DNA from: an uncultured Oscillospiraceae bacterium | GTDB taxonomy: Bacteria > Bacillota > Clostridia > Oscillospirales > Oscillospiraceae | DNA length: 64,000 nt | Assembly: GCA_934512135.1 (NCBI GenBank) | Contig: CAKSWT010000010.1 | Span: 32,314 to 96,313, forward strand | Direction: 5' to 3' | Shown here: positions 55,614 to 62,515 of the stretch, piece by piece | How the letters are laid out: every line of letters starts with the position of its first letter | Numbering within the stretch: the stretch's first letter is position 1 | Translations under genes and position numbers: made by a program | The notes under the pieces: generated by a model | What the model saw: only the letters and a program-made list of their open reading frames with translations | Databases searched by the model: none | Told to the model about the DNA's origin: nothing

Positions 55614-56543
55614 TTATTGCAGATTCAGCACGTTGTTGATAAATACCAGGATCTCATTCATGGCGTTTTCCGCCTCGGGATAGATGGGGTAGTCCATGGC
55701 AAAGGTGTGGGGCATTCCCTTTCCAAAGGTAAAATGCACCTCGTTCCCTGCCCGGACCAGCTTGTTTACAATGCGGAGGGCGCCTGCGGACAGGCTCTCC
55801 GCGCTGCCGGCCTGGATAAAGGTGGGCGGAAAATCGTGGAAGTCTCCGTAAATCGGAGAAAGCCGTGGGTCCTTGGGGTCGGCGCCTCCGGCATAGGCCT
55901 CCGCCAGATCCTCACAGCAGGCGGTGAACATGTCCTCCAGGAACAGCTCCTCCTGATCGTACCGAAGGTTGTCCACCGGAGAGGAGCACCAAATGGCGGC
56001 CGGCAGAGGAAGCCCCTCCATGTTAAGGGCATGAACCAGGCTTAATGTCAGACCGGCCCCTGCGGATTCACCGCCAACCACGATTCGCTCCTTTCCCATG
56101 TCCAGCAGACCTTTGTAAAAGGCCACACACTGATTTACCGCCACGGGGAATTTCGCATAGGGCGCCAGGGAATAGTCCACGGAGTAGCCTTCCAGATTGG
56201 TCCGTTCCAGAAAGTGTGCCAGCAGAGGTCCGGCGGTCATACCGCTTCCCAGGGTAAACCCGCCTCCATGGATGTAGACAAAGGCAGCCTTTTCCCGAAC
56301 ACCTCCTTTCGTCAAATGCATTCCGGCCACGCCGCCCAGGGTCACCCGACCGCCCTGGTAGCCCGCGGGGATCTCAGGCTCCGGGGACACATAGTCCGGG
56401 GGCATCATGGGGACCTTTAGGTGGGCATACTCCTGGGGTATGGGCCCAACGGGGGCGGAACCGGGAATCCCCGGTCCGTCCATAGAGGTGGGGGGCGCAG
56501 TGGGAATGTTTTTTTGGTAGTCTAAAAATGCTTTGCTAGCCAT
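55614..56543 (-). CDS. Alpha/beta hydrolase (HSL-type esterase)
   Basis: A 309-residue serine hydrolase without signal peptide: oxyanion loop YIHGGGFTLGSG near residue 92, nucleophile GGESAGAG near 160, catalytic His in KGMPHTFAM near 284. The usual acidic residue (DxLxxD) is replaced in this region by SAESLSAGA, so the acid is unclear. It stands second in the apparent operon behind the tannase-like gene, suggesting a role in cleaving an ester-linked substrate. Start ATG 56543 follows GGAGGAGG. The exact substrate is unknown. Confidence 0.82.
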   Translation of the reverse strand: MASKAFLDYQKNIPTAPPTSMDGPGIPGSAPVGPIPQEYAHLKVPMMPPDYVSPEPEIPAGYQGGRVTLGGVAGMHLTKGGVREKAAFVYIHGGGFTLGSGMTAGPLLAHFLERTNLEGYSVDYSLAPYAKFPVAVNQCVAFYKGLLDMGKERIVVGGESAGAGLTLSLVHALNMEGLPLPAAIWCSSPVDNLRYDQEELFLEDMFTACCEDLAEAYAGGADPKDPRLSPIYGDFHDFPPTFIQAGSAESLSAGALRIVNKLVRAGNEVHFTFGKGMPHTFAMDYPIYPEAENAMNEILVFINNVLNLQ

Positions 56544-56572
56544 AATGGGCCTCCTCCAATGAAATGGTAGAT

Positions 56573-58126
56573 TCAGTTCTGGGGCTGATAGCCGCAGACA
56601 TGGCAGTACCAGCGGAGGAGCCCGTCGGGGTCATCATCCTCGCAGTGGCCGCCGTCCCAGATGATCCGGGCGTTGACCTCCTTGCCCCGGTTTTCCAAAG
56701 CCGCGGCCAGGTTCAGCACAGTGGGAACGGAGGTGGCGCCGTCCACGCCTCCGTGGCGAATCCACCAATACCGGGCGCAGCCGGGATTGTTGTTCAGCAC
56801 GTGCCACATGGGGTTGAAAATCTCGGTGATATGCCGCAGCTCCGGGTCCACCTGGGCGTTGGGGTCCCCGGTGGCCTTTTGCAGGCTAAAGGGGGTGAAG
56901 TGCCGGGCGTTTTCCGTGGCGCTGCCAAAGACCAGCGTCTCGGCATTGTTCAGGGGGAACTCGTCAAAGGCGGGCAGGTCCTTTTCCCGGCCCGCATGGG
57001 TGGCGAAATCCGCGAAGGTGAAGGTGTAGCCTGTGCCCTGGGGCTTGAGCCAGGGGTTGGTCCGGAGATATTCCTCCCGCTCGGCCGGAGTTTTCTCGTC
57101 CATAAAGCGCTTGGCCTCGGGGAACAGATACTCCTGGAGTATGTAATCTGCGAGATTCTCTGTGGTCAGTTTGCCCCAGTCCCCGTGGCCGATGAGCTGG
57201 CAGCTGTCCAGATAGGCCTTGTAGATCTCCTTCTGCTCCGCTGCCATGGCCTGGTCCACCAGGGCCGGCTCCTGATGTCCGAAGGGACCGCCGCTGTAGG
57301 GAACATGGCTCCACTCAAACTCATAGGCGCCGTCGCCGTGCTCCAGATTCATTACAGGGCTAAAGGAGGCGGAGGCAAAGATACAATCGGATTCCTCTGC
57401 CGCACCGATTTCACGAAGATAGTCTGTGTATTCCGGACTGTCGCCGGAGGCGGCCAACAGGCAGCTCAGACCGCCGCCGGCGCTGCCGCCGTGGGTGACG
57501 ATGTGATCCAGATCTCCGGGAATGAGATCCCGATTGTGCCGGAGATAGCGGATGGCCGCCTTCAGATCCACCGCTGCGGCGGGCGCCTTGCCGTAGTATG
57601 CGCCGTTCTTGGCTCTGGGATCACCCTCGGGCCACTGGCAGTCCCGTCCCCGGCAGCCGGCATTGACGCACACAAAGCCCAAGCTCAGGGCCAAATTTGC
57701 CACATAATCAGGGCCTTTCCCGCCGGGACCACCAGGGCCACCGGGACCACCAGGGCCACCAGGGCCGCCAGAACCTCCCGGGCCGCCGGGACCGCCGGGA
57801 CCACCGGGACCTCCTGGGCCGCCCATGGGAATAAATCCGTCCTTGGTGTTCATCCCGGGAGGGCCCATCATCGCGTGGACACCTTTGTTGGCGGAGGCGG
57901 TATACCCCGCCACATTGACCGCAAACAGCACAGGCGCCTTGGAGGACTCCAGGGGAGAGCCGTCCACGGACAGGGGGATCCGCAGGTCCAAACTCTGATA
58001 GTCATCATCTACGGGATTTGCACAGTAGCAAATGCTTTTGTATTCCTTGTAGGTGACGGTTTTTCCCTCTACCTCCAAGGTTTTTAGCTGGTAGGCGCTT
58101 GGATCTAAGCGCAGTACATCGGACAT
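56573..58126 (-). CDS. Tannase-like serine esterase with a collagen-like insert
   Basis: A 517-residue alpha/beta hydrolase resembling subtype B tannases: LFAVNVAGYT, FVCVNAGCRGRD, nucleophile Ser215 in HGGSAGGGLSC, YWWIRHGGVDGATS and WDGGHCEDDD near the C terminus supplying acid and His. Such enzymes cleave gallate or related aromatic esters. Residues about 102-137 are a run of Gly-Gly-Pro triplets, interrupted once by Gly-Gly-Ser, an insert I do not know from characterised tannases. No signal peptide is seen at ATG 58126, chosen for GGAGAGGAAG in front; an ATG at 58141 or the longer frame is less likely. First gene of the apparent esterase operon. Confidence 0.72.
   Translation of the reverse strand: MSDVLRLDPSAYQLKTLEVEGKTVTYKEYKSICYCANPVDDDYQSLDLRIPLSVDGSPLESSKAPVLFAVNVAGYTASANKGVHAMMGPPGMNTKDGFIPMGGPGGPGGPGGPGGPGGSGGPGGPGGPGGPGGPGGKGPDYVANLALSLGFVCVNAGCRGRDCQWPEGDPRAKNGAYYGKAPAAAVDLKAAIRYLRHNRDLIPGDLDHIVTHGGSAGGGLSCLLAASGDSPEYTDYLREIGAAEESDCIFASASFSPVMNLEHGDGAYEFEWSHVPYSGGPFGHQEPALVDQAMAAEQKEIYKAYLDSCQLIGHGDWGKLTTENLADYILQEYLFPEAKRFMDEKTPAEREEYLRTNPWLKPQGTGYTFTFADFATHAGREKDLPAFDEFPLNNAETLVFGSATENARHFTPFSLQKATGDPNAQVDPELRHITEIFNPMWHVLNNNPGCARYWWIRHGGVDGATSVPTVLNLAAALENRGKEVNARIIWDGGHCEDDDPDGLLRWYCHVCGYQPQN
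57718..57822 (-). repeat. Gly-Gly-Pro coding repeat
   Basis: About eleven 9-base units coding Gly-Gly-Pro (one Gly-Gly-Ser) within the tannase-like gene. The unit is a multiple of three, so length changes would keep the frame. Confidence 0.85.
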
Positions 58127-58260
58127 TGGCTTCCTCTCCATTCTATCACGATTTGGGCAGGGGCATCGCCAATCTATGGTCCCCTGCCGGGGAAACGGAA
58201 AACCTGCGGTATGAGGACGCCAGGGGAATCGGTGCAGGCTGGCCATCCCTCCATATAGCC

Positions 58261-58289
58261 ATTATAACAATCCTGCATTTTTCTGTCTA
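58261..58289 (-). promoter_or_regulatory. Promoter of the tannase-like operon
   Basis: On the minus strand TAGACA (58289-58284), 17-base spacer, TATAAT (58266-58261). It leaves a leader of about 130 bases. Confidence 0.68.
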
Positions 58290-58311
58290 ACAGCTTTCCT
58301 GTTGTTCTAAA

Positions 58312-58352
58312 TCAACAAAAATGTTGACTAATAGCGGAGGTTATAGTATTCT
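58312..58352 (+). promoter_or_regulatory. LysR promoter overlapping a LysR-type operator
   Basis: TTGACT at 58324-58329, 17-base spacer, TATTCT at 58347-58352. The perfect inverted repeat TCAACA-AAAA-TGTTGA (58312-58327) overlaps the -35, and is about 23 bases upstream of the opposite promoter's -35, so one bound LysR could repress itself and activate the operon. Binding is inferred. Confidence 0.65.
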
Positions 58353-58375
58353 GCTGATATAAGGAGGGAAGCATT

Positions 58376-59359
58376 GTGAATTTCCTCAGTTTTGAATATT
58401 TTCTGGCCCTGTCCAAGGCCAGCAGTCTGCGGGACGCAGCGGCCAGCCTGATGATCTCCCAACAGGCACTGAGCTCCCACATCCAGCGGCTGGAGCAGGA
58501 GCTGGATGTGCCGCTGCTTACCAGAACACGGCCGGTTTCTTTGACTCCCTGCGGAGAACGATTTGCAAAATACGCTGCCAGTATGCTGGTGCAGCGGCAG
58601 CAGCTGGAGCGGGAACTTTACGAGCTATCTGGCCGCAAAAAAGCCATTTACGTCTCCATTCCCTTAAACGGTTGCCCCCCGTTTTTGTCCGACGTGGTGG
58701 TTCAGTTTTCCAAGCTCATGCCAAATTGCCTGCTGCATCTGGAGGAGCGCCCGCCCCGCATTATGGATGAGGAGCTGAAAAAATATGATTTTCACATCTC
58801 CGACTCCCGGCTCAGCTCCGACCTGGAGTATATTCAGATTCAGTCCAAACAGGAAAACTCCCAGGCCGCACACCCTGGCGCCCTGGAGTCCAACTATTTT
58901 TCTCTGGTTGTCCGGCGTGAGCTGCTCCAGGCCAAGTGGGGGGACCGGTACGAGGAGAATAAGAGGCGATTTGAGGAGACCCGGCAGCTCTGTCTCATGA
59001 AGGAAATCCCCTTTATTCGTGCGCTGACCTTCCATGCGGACACGGCGGTGGACAAATACCTTACGGAGCAGGCCTTTGCACCGGCCACGGTGGCCTGTGC
59101 CAACAGCCTAGAGACTTGCCTGACCCTGTGCTGCGCCGGGGCCGGAGCCTTGATCGCCCCGGAGGGGCTGGTGCGCAGAAAGGTGGGCAGTCAGCTGGAG
59201 GAGATGGATCTGTTTCGGCTGGACTCCGCCTTTCCCTCGGTGGATCTGTTTATCAGCTATGCCAAGGGCAAAATGCTAACGCCCCAGGAGCAGCTGTTTA
59301 TCCGGCTGGTACGTGACTTTTCCAGCCGCCTGGCACCACCGCCGGAGGACAGGCCATAG
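58376..59359 (+). CDS. LysR-family regulator of the tannase-like operon
   Basis: A 327-residue LysR regulator: winged helix with FEYFLALSKASSLRDAAA and MISQQALSSHIQRLEQE, then an effector domain ending LFIRLVRDFSSR. The start is GTG 58376 behind AAGGAGGG. It is divergent from the tannase-like/hydrolase/binding-lipoprotein operon across 249 bases and has a palindrome over its own -35, the classic LysR layout. The inducer might be an aromatic ester or acid; this is inference from the neighbours. Confidence 0.9.
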   Translation: MNFLSFEYFLALSKASSLRDAAASLMISQQALSSHIQRLEQELDVPLLTRTRPVSLTPCGERFAKYAASMLVQRQQLERELYELSGRKKAIYVSIPLNGCPPFLSDVVVQFSKLMPNCLLHLEERPPRIMDEELKKYDFHISDSRLSSDLEYIQIQSKQENSQAAHPGALESNYFSLVVRRELLQAKWGDRYEENKRRFEETRQLCLMKEIPFIRALTFHADTAVDKYLTEQAFAPATVACANSLETCLTLCCAGAGALIAPEGLVRRKVGSQLEEMDLFRLDSAFPSVDLFISYAKGKMLTPQEQLFIRLVRDFSSRLAPPPEDRP

Positions 59360-59461
59360 ATTGTTCTGGCGGCGGCGAATCAAACCCCAAACGTCCCAGC
59401 CGGACGCCCTGTGGATGGATGAAAATTTCAGGATTTCCACGGCCTATGCAGCCAAAATCCC

Positions 59462-59490
59462 TTGCATCTCGAAATAACTCCTGGTATAAT
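59462..59490 (+). promoter_or_regulatory. Promoter of the beta-helix-like gene
   Basis: TTGCAT at 59462-59467, 17-base spacer, TATAAT at 59485-59490, 106 bases before ATG 59596. Confidence 0.72.
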
Positions 59491-59595
59491 CTGTTATAAA
59501 GCCCCGGGAGTCCTGAGGTAACGGCCTTGAATCCTGGGGCAGCGGCACAGAAAGCAGGAAACTGGCATACACAAGAAATGGAAGGAGCGGTATCA

Positions 59596-61581
59596 ATGGA
59601 TCATGAGAAAATGCCGGACTTTGGGGGCCCGGGGGGTCCCATGAGCGGACCGCCCAAGGCCGGCTACAGGGAAAAGACCTACGAAACAGACTGGGTCCTG
59701 ACGGAATCCAGAGAGTATCCCCGGGGCATTGTGCTAAAAGCGGGCAGTCTCCCAGCAGCCCCAGAGGGCAAGGCCATCCTGATGACCGTGGACGGGGTAC
59801 CTACCACCATTGCCCCCGGCACTTATCCGGGGAAGGTGGTGCTTACCGTCTACACGCTGACCCATATCCCTGCCACCCAGGCAGAGCTCAGCTGCGGCGA
59901 TTTTCGCACGGCGCTGTATATTCGGGACAGCCAGCTGGTTCCCACGGGACTGGAGGCCACTGCAGGGGACTATACCGCGGCGCCGGGTTGGCTGGACCAT
60001 GTGAATATGACCACAAAGATCGACGACTGGAACGGCATTATTGTGGACGCCACCAGGCCAGGGAAGCCCTACGTCATTGCGGACAGCACCTTCCGCTGCT
60101 CCGGCGGCGGCAACAGCGAGGGACGGGGCGCCTGTGTCATGGCTGTGGGAGAGGCCAATGTGAAGCTCCAGAATGTGGAATTCTGGAACTACGGCACACT
60201 GACCGCTGTGATGGCCAGCGGCAAAAGTCAGATAGAGGTGGCCGACAGTGTGATCTACGGCGCCCGGGACTTCTCCGCCGGGAAGCTCTGCCCCTGGGTG
60301 CTGGGCATCAACGGCAGCAATCGGCTGACCAACGCCATTGACCAGGCGCAGGTGCACTACCATGACAGCATTGTGGTGGCCCAGAGCTGGGCGGCCCTGT
60401 CTACAGATGCGGGGCGAGGGGTCCGGCTGCTGGGAGAGCGGCTGTTCTCCGGCATTGGCAGACTGGAGCCCTACCAGCCGTCCCGGAAGGACGAATACAC
60501 TGCCGTGCCCACGCTGGGAGAGAAGAAATACGGATTCATTTTGGGGAATAGCGCCATTGGAGAGTGCGGTTATGTCAACTACGCGGATACGGGCTTCCAC
60601 AACAGCTTCCGGGATGTGACCTTCTATTCTCCGGACTATATCTTTATCCTGTCCACGGGCAAGGCCTCTATTGATGTAGAGGGGGACAGCCTCTGCCATT
60701 CCAACAGAATCGGTGTGCTGTTTCACAAGAACAGCGGCGGCACGGTCTCTCTGCGGGGCGGTAAATGGTTCGCCAAGGACACCCTGTTCCAGGTGAAGAG
60801 CTACTCGGAGACCGACACCCCCGGCTGCTTCTGCCACTGTGTCTGCGATGGAACGGAGATTCAGGTGGGCGAAAATGGCGTGCTCTATCAGCTGATGACC
60901 AGCGATGATGTGGGCCTGGGCCAGGACAGCGTTTTTGTGGTGCCGGAGATTGAATCGAAGCTCCATACGGTGACACCGCTGCCGGAGACCTATATGGCCC
61001 AGAAGCGCAGCGGCCACATGCCCTGGGACGAATTCCCGGTGTATCTGGTAGACGGCCAGGAGATGGCGGCCCGGGGAGACCTTGCCCAGTTCCTGGTGGC
61101 CCATCCCGGGGCGGAGCCGGTGATGGAGGAGGCCTCCAACCGCATTGCGCCTGCGACCTTTACCTTGAAGAACCTCACCACCTCCGGCGACGTGTTCAAC
61201 GGCGTCTATCAGCGAATTCAGATTCTGGAGGTCTGCCTGGACCACGCAGCCCTCACCGGTACCGTTTCCAGCGCCTATACCTACCATGTGGACGAAACTG
61301 GGCAGCAGGCCCCGGCGGGGACGGCCTACCGGAAAAGCGGAGATGCCGACGAACACCTTGGCATTGGCCGCATGGGCAATACCCCGGCGCCCTCCATCAA
61401 CAACCCGGTGCACCTATGCCTGAAAAACGGCGCAGTGTGGACGGCATCGGGCACCAGCTACCTAGATGAGCTGGAGCTGGACGAGAACTCGAAGATTGTC
61501 GGTACCGTGACGGTGGACGGCACGACGGTTTCCGGCCCGGGACGGTATCAGGGACGGATCGTGGTAACACCGAAACCATAA
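59596..61581 (+). CDS. Unrecognised beta-helix-like protein
   Basis: A 661-residue protein I cannot name. The N terminus (FGGPGGPMSGPP) has the Gly-Gly-Pro theme also found in the tannase-like protein. From about residue 100 the sequence has short, alternating hydrophobic strands with turns (for example GGNSEGRGACVMAVGEANV, VKLQNVEFWNYGTLTAV, IEVADSVIYGARDFS, FHNSFRDVTFYSP), the pattern of a right-handed parallel beta-helix as in pectate-lyase-like folds. No signal peptide or membrane segment is seen, so it may be cytosolic or exported by another route. AAGGAGCGG precedes the ATG. It has its own promoter and terminator and follows the LysR gene. Confidence 0.65.
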   Translation: MDHEKMPDFGGPGGPMSGPPKAGYREKTYETDWVLTESREYPRGIVLKAGSLPAAPEGKAILMTVDGVPTTIAPGTYPGKVVLTVYTLTHIPATQAELSCGDFRTALYIRDSQLVPTGLEATAGDYTAAPGWLDHVNMTTKIDDWNGIIVDATRPGKPYVIADSTFRCSGGGNSEGRGACVMAVGEANVKLQNVEFWNYGTLTAVMASGKSQIEVADSVIYGARDFSAGKLCPWVLGINGSNRLTNAIDQAQVHYHDSIVVAQSWAALSTDAGRGVRLLGERLFSGIGRLEPYQPSRKDEYTAVPTLGEKKYGFILGNSAIGECGYVNYADTGFHNSFRDVTFYSPDYIFILSTGKASIDVEGDSLCHSNRIGVLFHKNSGGTVSLRGGKWFAKDTLFQVKSYSETDTPGCFCHCVCDGTEIQVGENGVLYQLMTSDDVGLGQDSVFVVPEIESKLHTVTPLPETYMAQKRSGHMPWDEFPVYLVDGQEMAARGDLAQFLVAHPGAEPVMEEASNRIAPATFTLKNLTTSGDVFNGVYQRIQILEVCLDHAALTGTVSSAYTYHVDETGQQAPAGTAYRKSGDADEHLGIGRMGNTPAPSINNPVHLCLKNGAVWTASGTSYLDELELDENSKIVGTVTVDGTTVSGPGRYQGRIVVTPKP

Positions 61582-61636
61582 GGCATAGACCCAGGGGATG
61601 ACAGAGTAGCGCCTGGGAGAATAACTGGATTGATTG

Positions 61637-61670
61637 CGCCCCGGTTCTTAGGAACCGGGGCGGATTTTTT
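61637..61670 (+). terminator. Terminator of the beta-helix-like gene
   Basis: CGCCCCGGTTC (61637-61647) with GAACCGGGGCG (61652-61662), then GATTTTTT. Confidence 0.9.
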
Positions 61671-61750
61671 GCATTTAGACGACATACAAAAAATCGTATT
61701 ACGGCTGAAAAAAATACATAGTACCGCTTGTGTTTTGGCGCACAATATGA

Positions 61751-61778
61751 TATTGTTGGTATATATACTAATACAATA
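61751..61778. promoter_or_regulatory. Probable TetR operator
   Basis: A dyad centred on GTATATATAC (61759-61768), with TATTGT before it and ACAATA after it, about 20 bases ahead of the TetR gene. It is placed to block a promoter here and fits self-repression. Binding is inferred. Confidence 0.55.
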
Positions 61779-61795
61779 GTAGAGAGGCGGTTAAT

Positions 61796-62515
61796 TTGCG
61801 TAGGAGCAGCAGGGAAACAAGGCAGAAAATTCTGACTGCGTGTGTTCGACTATTTTTGGAGGAAGGGTATAAGAACACCACCGTCAGCCGAATCGTGGAG
61901 GAGGCGGGCGTTGCAAGGGGCAGCTATTTGAATCTGTTTCCCACCAAGGACAAAATTTTGCTGGAACTGGTGGAAACGATGTTTAGCGGTCAATTCGTCG
62001 TGGCAAGGAGCATTGCGGGCAGCAAGCTGCCGCCGGTGTATGCCTATGCGGTGGAAACGTCGATTCAGCTCACCCTCACCGAACTGAACGAAAACCTCCG
62101 GGAGATTTATATTGAAGCCTACTCCTTGCCGGACACGGCGGAATATATCTATCTGCATACCACGGCAGAGCTGAAGCAGATTTTCGGAGCCAATTTCCCT
62201 GATGACAGCGACAGCGATTTTTATGAAATGGAAATCGGTACGGCAGGGTTGATGCGCAATTACATGGCACGGAAATGCGACATCCATTTCCCGTTGGAGC
62301 GCAAGCTCAGCCGCTTTTTGACGGCGGCCATGCGGGTGTATCGGGTGCCGGAGGAGGAGCAGGCGAAGGTCCTTGTCTTTATCGGGTCACTGGATCATCG
62401 GGCCATCGCCACCAAGGTCATGGATAAGCTGTTTACCATGCTGGAGATGAAATACGATTTTAAGCTGTCGAAGGACGGCGAAAGGGAGGAAAAAGATGAA
62501 AAAACGATTATTTAG
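61796..62515 (+). CDS. TetR-family regulator
   Basis: A 239-residue regulator with the TetR helix-turn-helix in residues 5-55 (RQKILTACVRLFLEEGYKN, TTVSRIVEEAGVARGSYL) and a variable ligand domain after it. The start is TTG 61796 behind GAGAGGCGG; the next ATG would remove most of the DNA-binding domain. The 3' end overlaps the start of the surface protein gene by 20 bases, so the regulator and the surface protein are translated from one mRNA and it may control them both. Confidence 0.86.
   Translation: MRRSSRETRQKILTACVRLFLEEGYKNTTVSRIVEEAGVARGSYLNLFPTKDKILLELVETMFSGQFVVARSIAGSKLPPVYAYAVETSIQLTLTELNENLREIYIEAYSLPDTAEYIYLHTTAELKQIFGANFPDDSDSDFYEMEIGTAGLMRNYMARKCDIHFPLERKLSRFLTAAMRVYRVPEEEQAKVLVFIGSLDHRAIATKVMDKLFTMLEMKYDFKLSKDGEREEKDEKTII

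Noticed and set aside
57718..57822. Short tandem repeats considered as a CRISPR array
   Set aside because: Units are 9 bases, in frame, code Gly-Gly-Pro and have no spacers.
56564..58087. Plus-strand open frame opposite the tannase-like gene
   Set aside because: It mirrors the Gly-Pro repeat and the hydrolase motifs on the minus strand; its own product is low-complexity without motif.
59734..61413. Minus-strand open frame opposite the beta-helix-like gene
   Set aside because: No ribosome site, and the plus-strand gene has a promoter, ribosome site and terminator.
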